Source: Doryteuthis pealeii (Eukaryota > Mollusca > Cephalopoda > Myopsida > Loliginidae). Taken from it: a stretch of 64,000 nt of DNA. Shown here in pieces: positions 29,557 to 42,740 of the stretch. Numbering within the stretch: position 1 is the stretch's first letter; each line of letters begins with the position of its first letter. The stretch lies in NCBI GenBank assembly GCA_023376005.1, contig CM042142.1, positions 55,403,729 to 55,467,728 of the forward strand, written 5' to 3'. Position numbers and translations under genes: made by a program. The notes beneath the pieces are model-generated. The model did not search any database, was not told where the DNA came from, and worked only from the letters and a program-made list of their open reading frames with translations.

Positions 29557-32500
29557 ACGAACTTTTGACCTACCCTTTTATTTATCTCCACGGGGGTAAT
29601 CTGTTCTCTCGCTAACCATAGCTGGGGGTAGGAGTTGTTGTTAAAAGTGTGTTCAAGTTCCGTTGATGGCTCCCGATTATGACAAGAAAGTTCCCGAGTT
29701 TCGAAAAGAGTTCCCGATTCCGTAAGAAGGTTCCCGATTCCGTAAAGGAAGTGTTCCGAGTTCCGAGAAGGTTTCCAAGTCTGAGAAGGTTCCCTGAGTC
29801 CGACAAGAATACCTGAAGAAGGCTGGAGGCATATTGACCGAACGTTGTACAAAAACATGAAGATGGAGACAATAGTCCGATAACACAGATAATACTAATC
29901 TTCAGCCTCGTCTCAAAACATTCAGCTCCCATTACAACAAGAAGTCGAAAGAAGGTTTCCAAGTCCAAGGTAGTTCCTGAGTCCAACAAGAAATACCTGA
30001 AGAGGGCCAGAGGGCATATCGGCCGAACCATTTGTTACAAATCGGATGAAGATGGGGACAATAGTTGATAATTAGATTAATACTAAATTGTTTTTACTTA
30101 TATATTCTTTAATTTTTATTAGTTTATAAGTAAAATCAAAATGGCAATGTAGTAATTTATTTTGGTCCTTTTTTTTTCTTTCTTTTTTTCCCTTTGCTTT
30201 TCTCTGAGAAGTCTTTTGCTTTTAAGATAAATTAAATATATATTGTTCTTTACTTTGATAAAGAGTTGGTTTTTTAGTTGACTCTATGAAATGATAAAAC
30301 AGTCTATATATAAATCATATCAGATGTAAATTGTTAATAAGGACTATACAAAGAATGCAGAAAGTTTTGTTAAAGATTTTTATTGAAACAAAGATCTAGA
30401 TTCAAAACATCTAGAATAACATTGCAAAGAAGGAAAAAGCTTACCATGTCAGAGAACTGAAAAGCACACTTGGAACGTTCTACAGAGTTTTTGAAAAGAA
30501 ATAAATAATCAAAGAAATTATAAATGAATGAGTGGTAGAACGAAAGAATGAAATAGGAACAGGAAGAAAGAATGAATAAATGATTGAATGAGTAAAAGAA
30601 AGAAAGATTAATTGAAATAATAAATAAAGAAGAACAATGAATGAATGAATAAAGATGAGTGATAGAAGAAAAAAAGATAGTTGTAGAAATTTAAGAAATA
30701 TTTTTTTAAATACAGACAACAACAACAATTAAAACACCAGAATAGAGAGAGAGTGCTGGGGTATTTGGGATTAAAATACAATTAAAAGATAAAATAAAAT
30801 AACAAACTTCCATGAGCCTTCACTGGAATTAACCCTCTGAGCTTGTGTGGGAAAAAGGACCCACTCTGTACCCCCAAGAGAATCTACGCCATTCGAACTT
30901 AGGCCTTAACTGGGACTAGACACGGACTACTGGCCAGAGAGATATTTCCCTTGCCACATGGTGGCTATGGACCTGCTGAATAAAGCTTAAATCATAACAA
31001 CACCTTCTCTATTTGTCTTTCTTTTTCTTCCCTGAGTTCCTTCCTTTTCAGAGATGACCACCAAATAGATGGGGTTAAAAGGCAAACCTAGGAACACGCA
31101 CCAAGAAATAACCAAGCCACCTTTTTAAAACCTAAAACCTCTTTGCGATCACAAGTATTAAAGAGACTTGGTGTCATTGATTCTTGTGAAGAAATGTTAG
31201 GTAACATATACAAGCTGCACCCCATCATCATTGCATGCTTGGAACAGTCTCAAAGAGTTTTTGAAAAGAGATTAGATGTTAGAAATTTAAGAAATAATTT
31301 TTTAAATTCAGACACACCACCAGAATGGACGATGCTGGGGTATTGAAGATACTTGTTGTTATTTGATCTTTTTGAAAAAGGTGAAGTTACTAGTGGTGTG
31401 AAAATTAACCAGGACACATAATAGTGTGCAAAAGGACGAGTATGTCAAACCAAGATTTTAAGAAAATAAATAAATAAAACTTCAAATTTGATTGATTAAC
31501 ATGGATGAATTTTATAACAACACTAAAGACTCATAGTATTAATAAGCCATGATGGAAAGTTGTTTTTTTTTTAATAGAAGGTTGGGTGGGGGTACACAAT
31601 TTTTTCAACGAATAGGAGAGTTACTTTAAAAAGAGGCAAAAATGATTTGAAAACAAATATGGTGGACACAAAAACTTAGCCAATTATATGTGTTAAAATA
31701 TAATAGGTTCATTATTCACTCTTAGAAATATAATAACAAAAGGACTACATGAAAGTATTGATTGATTGATTTGATTGATTTTAACAGCATGTCAACCCAT
31801 CAGGATTATTTTATGCCATTGAGGTTAGGGACTTGCATACATAGTAATTTATAGTTACATTTTTTGCGTAGTTTCTGAAGTTTTTTGTGCATACTGCTAT
31901 ACTATATCTAAGTATTCTGAATTCTGATTTAATGGTTGATCTAGGCGATAACAAAAATTGCTAAGATGTTGTTCTCAATGGGTGCTCTATATTTCTGGCC
32001 TGTGATCAAACTAAAGCTAAGATGATAAATTACTATACAGCAAGTACACCAGACACAGTACCAAAGAGCATTTGTAACGAATTCAGTTAACAACTAGCGC
32101 CAGGTTCATCTGTAGTGGTGGAAGAGCCACTGTGTATGAGTTAAAGTAGACAAAAGTTTATGGTTTGATCTAGCTAGCAAAGATTCTAGTGAGTCTTGAT
32201 TCTCACTGAGTGCTTTCTATATTTCTGGCCTGTGCCAAACTAAGCTAAGAATTGGTAAATTACTATACAGAATACAGCCAGAGCACAGTACCAAATAGCA
32301 CAGTAAGATACGTTAACAACTAGTGCCAGGGCTCATCTGTAGTGCGTGGAAGAGCCACTGTGAGTGGTTTAAAGTAGTCAAAAGTTTATCTAGGTTGCAA
32401 AGCATTTCTAGCTGAGTTCATTCCACTGGGTGCTCTATTGTGCAAACTAAGCTAAGAATGGTAAATTACTATACATCAAGTTAACCAGACACATTACCAA

Positions 32501-32683
32501 AATAGCACAGTTTAAGAATTCAGTTAACAACTAGTGCCAGGCTCATCTTAGTGGTGGGAAGAGCCACTGTGGTGTTTTAAGTAGTCAAAAAAGTTTATCT
32601 AGGCTGCAAAGCTTTCTAGTGAGTTCATCTCACTGGGTAGCTCTATTGTGCCAACAAGCTAAGAATGGTAAATTACTATACAG
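29557..32683 (-). repeat. Copy C: inverted copy of 32,869-36,025
   Basis: Reverse complement of the first 3.1 kb of copy B: the U element at 29,570-30,080, pyrimidine tract at 30,500-30,680, LINE fragment at 31,150-31,390, (GATT)n at 31,758-31,777 and S units at 31,930-32,683. It shares B-specific variants (GGCATATTGACCGA, CATTCAGCTCCC) rather than those of A (GTCGATATGCC, GAGTTGAATG). It has conspicuously more single-base indels than A or B. Confidence 0.9.
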
Positions 32684-32868
32684 CTTTAGGAACGAGAGGA
32701 AAGAAATTATATTATAACAAGCATAGAAATCAAAATAAAAACAAAAAATGGCTGCATAGTGAGCATGGATTGGCTCAGACACTAAACAGTGCTGTCTTTT
32801 AGAAGAGCCTGGTTCTAGTTGTTAACTGAATTCTTACTAAATGCTATTTTGGTACTGTGTCTGGTTAC

Positions 32869-33640
32869 TTGCTGTATAGTAATTTACCCATTCTTAGCTT
32901 AGTTTGGCACAATAGAGCACCCAGTGAGAATGAAACTCACTAGAAATGCTTTGCAAGCCTAGATAAACTTTTGACTACTTTAAAACCACTCACAGTGGCT
33001 CTTCCACCACTACAGATGAGCTGGCACTAGTTGTTAACTGAATTCTTACTGTGCTATTTTGGTACTGTGTCTGGTTACTTGATGTATAGTAATTTACCAT
33101 TCTTAGCTTAGTTTTTTGGCACAATAGAGCACCCAGTGAGAATGAAAACTCACTAGAAATGCTTTGCAAGCCTAGATTAAACTTTTTGACTACTTTTAAA
33201 CCACTCACAGTGGCTCTTCCACCACTACAGATGAGCCTGGCACTAGTTGTTAACCTGTATTCTTACTGTGCTATTTTTGGTACTGTGTCTGGTTACTTGC
33301 TGTATAGTAATTTACCATTCTTAGCTTAGTTTGGCACAAGGCCAGAAAATATAGACACTCAGTGGAATCAAACTCACTAGCAATGCTTTGCTAGCCTAGA
33401 TCACCATAACTTTTTGTCTACTTTAAACCATACACAGTGGCTCTTCCACCACTACAGATGAACCTGGCGCTAGTTGTTAACTGAATTCTTACTAAATGCT
33501 CTTTGGTACTGTGTCTGGTTACTTGCTGTATAGTAATTTACCATTCTTAGCTTAGTTTGACACAAGGCCAGAAATATAGAGCACCCAGTGAGAATCAAAC
33601 TCATTAGCAATTGTTTGCTAGCCTAGATCAACCATTAAAT
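32869..33640 (-). repeat. S units in copy B
   Basis: Three to four units of the S repeat (GTTTGGCACAA.., GAGAATGAAACTCACTAG, AGTGGCTCTTCCACCACTAC). Several lack the AGGCCAGAAATAT segment between CACA and AGAGCACCC, a variant also present in copy C but not in A. Confidence 0.8.
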
Positions 33641-35499
33641 CAGAATTAGAATACTTAATATAGTATAGCAGTATGCAAAAAAACTTCAGAAACTACGCAA
33701 AAAATGTAACTATAAATGTACTATGTATGCAAGTCCCTAACCTCAAGGCATAAAATAATCCTGATGGGTTGACATGCTGTTAAAATCAATCAATCAATCA
33801 ATCAATACATTTCATGTAGTCTTTTGTTATTATATTTCTAGAGTGAATAATGAACCATATTATATTTTAACACATTATAATTGGCTAAGTTTTTTGTGTC
33901 AGCCATATTTGTTTTCAAATCATTTTTGCCTCTTTTTAAAGTAACTCTCCTATTCGTTGAAAAATGTGTACCCCCACCCAACCTTCTATTTAAAAAAAAA
34001 ACAACTTTCCATCATGGTCTTATTAATACTAATGAGTCTTTAGTGTTTATAAATTCATCCATGTAATCAATCAAATTTGATTTTATTTATTTATTTTTTT
34101 AAAATCTTGGTTGACATACTCGTCTTTTGCACACTATTATGTGTCCTGGTTAAAATTTTCACACCACTAGTAACTTCAGCCTTTTTCAAAAGATCAAATA
34201 ACAACAAGTATCTTCAATACCCCAGCATTCCGTCCATTCTGGTGGTGTTGTCTGAATTTTAAAAAATTATTTCTTAAATTTCTACATCTAATCTCTTTTC
34301 AAAACTCTTTGAGACTGTTCCAAGCATGCTAATGATGATGGGTGCAGTTGTATATGTTGACCTAACCACTTTCTCACAAGATCAAATGACAACAAGTCTC
34401 TTTAATACTGTGTGATCGCAAGAGGTTTTAGGTTTAAAAGGTGGCTGTGGTTATTCTTGGTGCGTGTTCCTAGGGTTTGCTTTTAACCCCATCTTATTTG
34501 GTGGTCATCCTGAAAAGGAAGGAACTCAAGGGAAGAAAAAGAAGAGACAAATAGAGAAGGTGGTTTTATGATTTAAGCTTTATTCACAGGTCATAGCCAC
34601 CATGTGGCAGGGAAATATCTCTCTGGCCAGTAGTCGTGTCTAGTCCCAGTTAAGGCCTAAGTTCGAATGGCCGTCAGATTCTCTTGGGGGTCAGAAGTGG
34701 GTCCTTTTTCCCACACATGCTCAGAGGGTTCTTCCAGTGAAGGCTCATGGGAGTTTGTTATTTTATTTTATCTTTTTTAATTGTATTTTAATCCCCACAA
34801 TACCCCAGCACTCTCTCTCTATTCTGGTTGATTTTAATGTTGTTGTTGTCTGTATTTAAAAAAATGATTTCTTAAATTTCTACAACTAATCTTTTTTTTC
34901 TTTCTTTCACTCATCCTTTTATTCATTCATTCATTGTTTCTTTCTTTATTTATTTATTTCATTAATCTTTTCTTTCTTTTACTCATTCATTCATTTATTC
35001 ATTCTTTCTTCCTTTCTCTATTTCATTCTTTCGTTCTACCACTCATTCATTTATAATTTCTTTCATTATTTATTTCTTTTCAAAACTCTTTGAGACTGTT
35101 CCAAGTGTGCTTTTCAGTTCTCTGACATGGTACAGCTTTTTCCTTCTTTGCAATGTTATTCTATGATGTTTGGAATCAGATCTTTGTTTCAATAAATCTT
35201 TAACAAAACTTTTCTGCATTCTTTTGTATAGTCTTAGATTAATCAAATTTACATCTGATATGATTTATATATAGACTGTTTTATCATTCATGAGAGCAAC
35301 TAAAAACCAACTACTTTTCAAGTAAGAACAATATATATTTAATTTTATCTTAAAAAGCAAAGACATTCTCAAGAGAAAAAGCAAAGGGGAAAAAAAAGAA
35401 GAAAAAAGGACAAAATATAAATTAAACTACATGCCATTTTGATTTTACTTATAAACTAAATAAAATTAAAGAATATATATAAGTAAAAACAATTTAGTA

Positions 35500-36215
35500 T
35501 TATCTACATTATTCAGACTATTGTCCCCATCTTCATCGTTATTTGTACAATGTTTCGGCCGATATGCCTCTGGCCTTCTTCAGGTATTCTTGTTGGACTC
35601 AGGAACCTACTTGGACTTGGGAACCTTCTTTTCGACTTTCTTGTTGTAATTAGGGAGCTGAATGTTTGAGACGAGGCTTGAAGATTAGTATTATCTGTGT
35701 TATTCGGACTTTGTCTCCATCTTCATTGCTTATTTGTACAAACGTTTCGGTCAATATGCCCTCCAGCCTTCTTCAGGTATTTCTTGTCGGACTCAGGAAC
35801 CTTCTCAGACTTGGGAACCTTCTCGGACTCGGGAACCTTCTTTACGGATCGGAACCTTCTTTACGGAATCGGGAACCTTCTTTTCGAACTCGGAACTTTC
35901 TTGTCATAATCGGGAGCCATCACGGAACTTTGAACACACTTTTAACACAACTCCTACCCCAGCTATGGTTAGCGGAATGAGAACAGGATACCCCCGTGGA
36001 ATAAATAAAGGGTTAGGTTCAAAGTTCCGTGATGGCTCCCGAATACGACAAGAAATTCCGAGTTTCAAAAAAGAAGGTTCCCAAGTCCGAGAAGAAATAC
36101 CTGAAGAAGGCCGGAGGGTATATCGGCCGAAACGTTGTACAAATAACAATGAAGATGGGGACAATAGTCCAAATAACACAGATAATACTAGTCATTGTGT
36201 GTTGTAATTTTGTAC
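35500..36215. mobile_element. Family U foldback element (copy B)
   Basis: Same layout as 19,140-19,857. The left-arm minisatellite (GGAACCTTCT units) lies at 35,785-35,905, the loop with CCCCAGCTATGGTTAGCGG is near 35,965, and the right arm is 36,015-36,200. Small frame-disrupting indels against A (for example TTTACGGATCGGAACC) show that the open frames are not conserved. Confidence 0.75.
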
Positions 36216-38719
36216 TCTTTCTGTCAGTACTATTCTGGAATAAGACCTAAATAATATGTTTTTTGTCTTTTGTCTTTTTTACACCTGGAGTAACCTGAAA
36301 ACTAAACACCACCTGGTAAACTGAAATACTTGAAATAAATTCAAGTCTCACGGAACCAATTGTAAAGTACACAAACTGCTAAAATAAAATGGTCCATCAT
36401 TAGTTGGTTAGTTGTTAGTCAGAGTGGACCAGGGTGTAATGGCAATGAAGGACTCTCCACACTCCCAAGAGCTCCAGAACCTCACCACTAGATACAGTTT
36501 AACATGCTAGGCAAGGAATCTAGGAAAAAGGAAACCTCTGAATTCAAACAAGCTTTACACTTCTTAAAATTGACCTTGTGTAACATCCTGCCAAAGAGGA
36601 GGGTATTCAGTAAATATATTCGTATGATCCTATCTTTGCATTGCATGCCAGGTGATTAAAGGATGTATGGTATAAAGCAAATAATAATGAGAGTAGTAAT
36701 GATACCGATACCACATCTACATATTAGTCAAAGACATGATTGAATTATATCCCATCAAATTACAAAAGCTTTATTTCACTTATCTATCATGCAATATTAA
36801 ATGATTACTTTCAGTGTATCTCTTTTGTATTGGAAATGATATAATTTGAATGTGAATGACCAATGTTATAGTTTCACTGTTACAGGTGGGTCTCTCAGCC
36901 AATTAATAGATACTTGTATCATTTCCTTGGGTTAATAAGGCCATTACCAAGTGGGTAGTGGTGAAAGATTTAAAATCAGATCCTCTCAGAGTTGAAATGG
37001 GGAATTGGAGCATAGACCATTGAGGGAAAGAATTTTCAATCTCTAATTATAAGCAAAAGGCTGTCTATCTGATATCAGCATCTATGAAGGAAGGTTAACT
37101 GATTTTCAGTTTCACTTTGGCACATGCATAAAATGGTGGCATTTAGATGAGTTTTTTGATAAGATCTAAGAGAAAGGGTTTTTCTTTTTCTATTTTTTTT
37201 TTAAATCTTTTAAGCAGGGAAAAATATCACAAAAGACACTAGAAACAAATTGCTCATTAAGATTTTAGGTTTGTTTTTATTTTATTATTTTTATTTACCA
37301 TTTCAAAATTAATCTTCTATTCCACAAATGAACCTCTTTTTCCTTTTAAAATTACAATATGGTTCAAATGTAATATTTCAGCTTTAAAAAAAAAAAGAAG
37401 AAGAAAAAACTTTGGTTGAACTTGCAAATCGTCGTCAAAATTAAAACGGAAACTTATTTGGTGGTAATCCGTGACAGTTTAACTACAGTGTATGAATGAA
37501 CTTTTTTGCGAATTGGGTTACTGTTTAGGAGATTAGTTCTTCTTCTTGTGGTGATCCTCTGATGAGACTCAGGTGAAAACTAGAATTTTGGTTAAGAATG
37601 AATCTGTTTATGATTGCAATTCTCAGATTTTGTACTCACAAAAAAACTGTTTAAATATTGTTATTCTAATTATAAAGTTTTGGTTAAACTGCAAATCGCC
37701 GTCAAAATTAAAATGGAAACTTATTTGGTGGTGATCCATGACAGTTTAACTACAGTGTATGAATGAAACATTTTTGCGAATTGGGTTACGGTTTAGGGGA
37801 TTAAGGTTGTTTTAATTATATATTGCTTAAAAAATAACAACAACAAAAAAAATTACTAATACATTTAATTAACCATTGAAATTAATAATTGAATCCAACA
37901 GTAGACAGATTAGACAGCATTTTCAACTTGGTCTGAACTGGAATACACTTGCTGATGGATACATGTATCAAAGCCTGGAAAAAAGTGATAACCTGTAAGA
38001 GGATATTTCTGGTAAATATGGAGGCTGGCAGAATCTAAAGGACAGGTGATTTGTAAAGTAAAAGGTCTTCAATTACAAATCTAACATAGAATATTACAGG
38101 TTGTGTTGTAGTAAATTTGGTAGAGTGGCCTATTGTTGGTATCAGCCAAACAGTGAGGGAGTCTATCCCCTTTTTGTTTGCTCATTTGGTAAATATATTA
38201 GCTATATATGGGTGTTCAGAAAATTATATCCGATTTTATGATTAACTTTATTCCTGAATTAATGATTTTAAACAAAGTAAAATTTGGTGGTGTAATCTAT
38301 TGTTGCTATCAGCCAAACAGTGAGGGAGTCTATCCCCTTTTCACTAGTGCTAGACCAAGTAGATTGTTTAGCATCTGGGGTGGAGCGAAAATCACAATAA
38401 AACTGGATACACCTGCTGATGGATATCTGTAACTAAGCCTGGAAAAAAGTGATAACCTGTAAGAGGACATGTCTGGTAAGAATCTAAATGCCTGGTGGTT
38501 TGTAAAATAAAAGGTCTTCAATTACAAACCTGACAAAGAATATTACAGGTTACGTAGTAGTTAAGGTGTCAGAGTGGCCTATTGTTGGTATCAGCCAAAC
38601 ACCAAGGGAGTCTATCTCCTTTCTGCTAGTGCTAGACCAGGGAGATTGCTTTTGTGTCTGAGTGAAGTCATAATTACAATAAAAACTGGAGTCAAGGAAG
38701 TTGGCAAACTGCTGGACAG

Positions 38720-38937
38720 CATTTGTTGGTATCAGCCAAGCAGTGAGGGAGACTATCCCCTTTTTGCTTGCACTAGACCAGTGATGTTGTTTTTGCTGGG
38801 TTGAAGTGACACATCTGCCATCAGCACTCGGATGCTTTACTGCACAGATTAGATTAAAAAGCTGTGCTATTCATGTGCTGAGTTGGCAAGGACAGGACAT
38901 TGTGATTTCTAAGTGGATGCTCTATCAACCATGCTAA
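38720..38937 (-). mobile_element. SINE-1 (B counterpart of 24,998-25,228)
   Basis: TTGTTGGTATCAGCCAAGCA to GGATGCTCTATCAACCATG, with an about 15-bp deletion in the B-box region (GGACAGGACATTGTGATT). Confidence 0.75.
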
Positions 38938-38965
38938 AATCTAATAAAAAATAAGTTTAAAATAA

Positions 38966-39222
38966 AAAAGTAAAGTAGTAGTCGGGGCAGCCTAATGTCG
39001 GTATCAGCCAGACAGTGAGGGAGTCTATCCCCTTTTCACTAGCACTAGACCAAGGAGATTATTTTAGCATCTGAAGTGGAGCGCCACACCTACCATCAGC
39101 TCCTTACTTTACCGCACAGATCCCTGTGCTACTCATACGCTGAGTTGGCGAGGGCCGGTATCGAACCAGGAACCTTGTGATTCCTAGCCCAACGCTCTAC
39201 CGACTGAGCTAAACAAACTGGC
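38966..39222 (-). mobile_element. Full-length SINE-1 insertion specific to copy B
   Basis: Minus strand: TTTAGCTCAGTCGGTAGAGC (A box), GGTTCGATACCGG (B box), GTAAAGTAAGGAGCTGATGG, GTAGGTGTGGCGCTCC and GACTACTACTTTACTTT tail. It is among the least-decayed copies here. Copy A has the empty site (TTTAAAATAAACTGGCTTAA at 25,241). Confidence 0.9.
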
Positions 39223-40329
39223 TTAATAAATAATTACTTGGTGTTATTGATCTCTAATATTATTGTTTTATTCTCCAATGTATTAAAATCAATCCTATTA
39301 TTGATTTTATATAGAGACCAATGATTAAAATAAGTGTAATCTTTTCATGTGTTCTTATTTAATTTCATAAAAATACTTCACTTAAATACTTACCCCCAGA
39401 GGGCACATATTCTTGCTAGTTCAAATAAGTAGTGGAAAGTATATAATTGCTTGGAAATTATTAGTATTAAATAGGAATATTTGAAACCATATAATAGTGT
39501 GCAAAAAAAATGATTCTTACTATTAGATTGGAATAGTTACTTGAAATAATTGCTTGAAAAATTTTGATATAAGATAGGAATACTTGAAACATACTGTGTG
39601 CAAATTATTTGTATTAAGAATACTTACTTGAAGCTATAATTGTTTACAAAGTATTATTATTAGTTACTTTAAACCATATAATTATGTATACATTATTAGT
39701 ATTAGATAAAAATACCTGAATATTATAACAATGTACACATTATTTGTATTAAGAATACTTACTTGAAGCTATAATTGTTTACAAAGTATTATTATTAGTT
39801 ACTTTAAACCATATAATTGTGTATACATTATTAGTATTAGATAAGAATACCTGAATATTATAACTATGTACAAATTATTCGTATTAAGAATAGTTTCTTG
39901 AAGCTATAATTGTTTACAAAGTATTATCATAAGTTACTTTAAACCATATAATTGTTATTATTAGTATTATATAAGAGTACCTGAATATTATAACTATGTA
40001 CAAATTATTTGTATTAAGAATAGTTTCTTGAAGCTATAATTGTTTACAAATGATTATTACAATTAAATGGGAACAGTTACTTGAAACGATATAATTACTT
40101 GTAAAAAAGACTGATTTTGACATTAGATAACCCATCAAGAGTTGACATACCATAAAACCAACCAACATATTCATCTAAAGGTTTAACACATTTGGTATAT
40201 CATTTCTCAAATTTCTTTAGCTCTTAAAAATAATTCAATAAAATGTATTAAAAAAATAAGGAATAAAGGTATTTCCCTCCTTGATTAGGCTGATAACTTT
40301 TCAACTCCCTCTTATAGATAATTAACACA

Positions 40330-40965
40330 GATATTTCATTTTTGATAACATGAAAGCAGAACACAATTAGAAGTAGCTATCTTATTATTATGATAGAGAT
40401 TCAGGATCTTCTTGTCTATAACCGAAACTATGTCACTGTTTATGTCACAGCACTCATAGGAATTGCATAAGTTTATCAATGAGTATTTAATTAATAGTCA
40501 AAATCATCAATAGATAGAATAAATCTTATTCATTAACAATGTCTCTATGAAAATCTGAGTTAGATTTGCCTCAAAACAGCCCAAAACAGCATTTAAAATC
40601 CTACAATGTGTTTTATATATCACTTACATATTTTATATATCATCTATATATTTATATATCATTTATATATGAAGGTTTACATAATATATGGTGTGGTTGA
40701 TTTGCATACTGGATTTAACAAAACTGGGTTTAATAAATAATTACCTGGTGTTATTGATCTCTAATATTATTGTTTTATTCTCAAATATATTAAAATCAAT
40801 CCTATGAATGATTTTATATAGAAACCAATTAAACTATACCTAAAATAAGTGTAATCTTTTTATATACATTCTCATTTAATTTCATTTTAGTCATTCTAAT
40901 CTAATATATTTTATTACATTAAAACTTAAATATTTATGCCCGGAGGGCGCATATTCTTGCTAGTA
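40330..40965 (-). mobile_element. Family X, near full length
   Basis: Minus strand from ACTAGCAAGAATATGCGCCC, TCCGGGCATAAATATTTAAG to CATAGTTTCGGTTATAGACA and ATCTC(T)ATCATAATAAGATA. A (TATATATCAT)n micro-expansion lies at 40,612-40,665. Confidence 0.8.
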
Positions 40966-41784
40966 ATCTGAATATATGAACTAGTTGAATCATGAAACGG
41001 TTCTATTTTTAATTTATTTTTTGTTTGTTGTTATTATTATTATTATATTATTATATTTACTTATTTATTTATTAGGCTTATCCGAAGTTTGAAGTCACAT
41101 GCACTGGGCAAAAGAGTTATGCAATCCTACCATCCTGGTCACAGTTCAGTGACTATTAGATTGGATTATACAGTGGTATTAGTTCTGGAAGACCAAAGAA
41201 AAATAATATCCAGAAAGATTTTTGGATGGAAATATGGGTAGAGGAAGAACGTTAATAATAACAATAACAATAAAAGATACGGCTGATTCAATTGGAAGAC
41301 TTATCCAGTCCAGGGGATGTAAGAGCAGAAAATATCTACTGGCAACTAAACATCCAGAATAGAGAGATCTCGAACTTCATTAATTGCACTTATTTAGACC
41401 AGGTCAGCTGACTATTCAAGTGTGCAGTGCTCAGTCATCTATGATGCATTTGCAAAAACAACAAAAAAAAGCAGACTTTTTGCGTATTGAGTCACATGCA
41501 TAAAAAAATGTGAAGTCATATGTATAATCATGTTGGAAAAAAAAGAACCGCTGTCTTTTTCTTCGGTATGCCCTACCCCACCCGCCTTGGATTTGACTAA
41601 ATAATATAATGGAAATGGACAGACGAAGAGATAGACTTAAAACGCAAGGTTCTAATTATTTATTTCTTTTATTGGATTTGTCTTTTATATTGAATGTAAT
41701 TATGATTCTAATAGTTTATGATAATCTCTTCTTCAAGAAGCATTTTGAAGAATTTACTCATGATTTATATAAATAAATCAAGGG
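40966..41784. other. Unclassified, single-copy-like stretch
   Basis: (TTA)n at 41,030-41,060. 41,060-41,420 has balanced base composition and no similarity to the repeats named here. Possible decayed coding sequence, but no motif is readable. Confidence 0.35.
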
Positions 41785-42037
41785 CAGGTTCAGTTCAGTC
41801 GGTAGAGCATTCACCTTGGAACCACAAGGTTCCAGGTTAGATACCGGTTCTCACCAACTCAGTGCATGAGTAGCACAGCTTGGGTCTGGGTGATAAAGTG
41901 GGGAGCTGATGGTAAGTGTAGCACTTTACCACAGATGCACAAACAATCTCTCTGGTCTAGCACTAGTGAAAAGAGGATAGTCCCTTACTGTCTGATACTG
42001 ATAATAGGCCACTTCACCAACTTTTACTTTTTTTATT
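41785..42037 (+). mobile_element. SINE-1, near full length
   Basis: TTCAGTTCAGTCGGTAGAGC, GGTTCCAGGTTAGATACCGG, AGCACAGCTTGGGTCTGGGT and TAGTCCCTTACTGTCTGATA. A-box first base mutated. Confidence 0.8.
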
Positions 42038-42043
42038 TAAACT

Positions 42044-42710
42044 AGCAAATATATGCACCCTCCGGGTCCAAGTATTTAAGTTTTAATGTAATAAAATATT
42101 GTATTAAATTAGAAAGGCTAATGAAACTAAATAAGAATACAGATAAAAAGATTTGAAACAGAGGGAGTATAATAAAAGATTTGAAACAGAGGGAGTATAA
42201 TAAAAAATGGAACAACTGAAACTTACTCTTCCATCACTCTCGTCTTTCATTGTTATTTTTTCTAATTTAAGTATTTAGTTAAAAGAGGAAGTAAAGAATA
42301 AAATGACAGTTATTTTATCTTGTTAATGGATTTCATTTAAGATTCATTGAAGAGATTTTTGCTTATATTCATTAAGATAAAACTAAACAATTAGAAATCA
42401 ATAATACTAAGCACATATTTATTAAATTCGATTTTTTAATATCAATATGCAAATTAGCCTTCCCGTTCACACTGTAAACCGCTATTTTGTTGTATATATA
42501 AATATAATTGCATGTTGTCAGTATGTAGACATAGTTATCAGTATTAATAATGTAAGATAATTTTATTAATAATTGAGGTTTAGATAAAAATAAAATCATT
42601 GAGAATGTGATGTCAATAACTAAGAGAATTGTGACTTGAGTAGGAATATAGTTTCGGTTACAGACAGACAAACCCACAATCTCCATTATAATAAGATAAT
42701 TAGCAGTATT
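42044..42710 (+). mobile_element. Family X, near full length
   Basis: ACTAGCAAATATATGCACCC, TCCGGGTCCAAGTATTTAAG at the 5' end. CAGACAGACAAACCCACAAT, CTCCATTATAATAAGATA at the 3' end. It contains a duplicated AAAGATTTGAAACAGAGGGA (42,148 and 42,175). The interior differs from the 40.3 and 58.7 kb copies (subfamily shared with 49.3 kb). No coding capacity. Confidence 0.8.
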
Positions 42711-42740
42711 TCTATTGTTTATATATGTGGGATTATAAGG

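Larger units (their letters stand above)
32684..40829 (+). repeat. Copy B of the duplicated locus
   Basis: Collinear with copy A but shorter: fewer S units, no solo LTR, a single arm of the 21-kb foldback, about two 169-bp units and about four 130-bp satellite units. It has one extra SINE-1 (38,966-39,222). 32,684-32,868 is the unpaired spacer of the palindrome and matches 14,033-14,235 of copy A. Confidence 0.9.
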
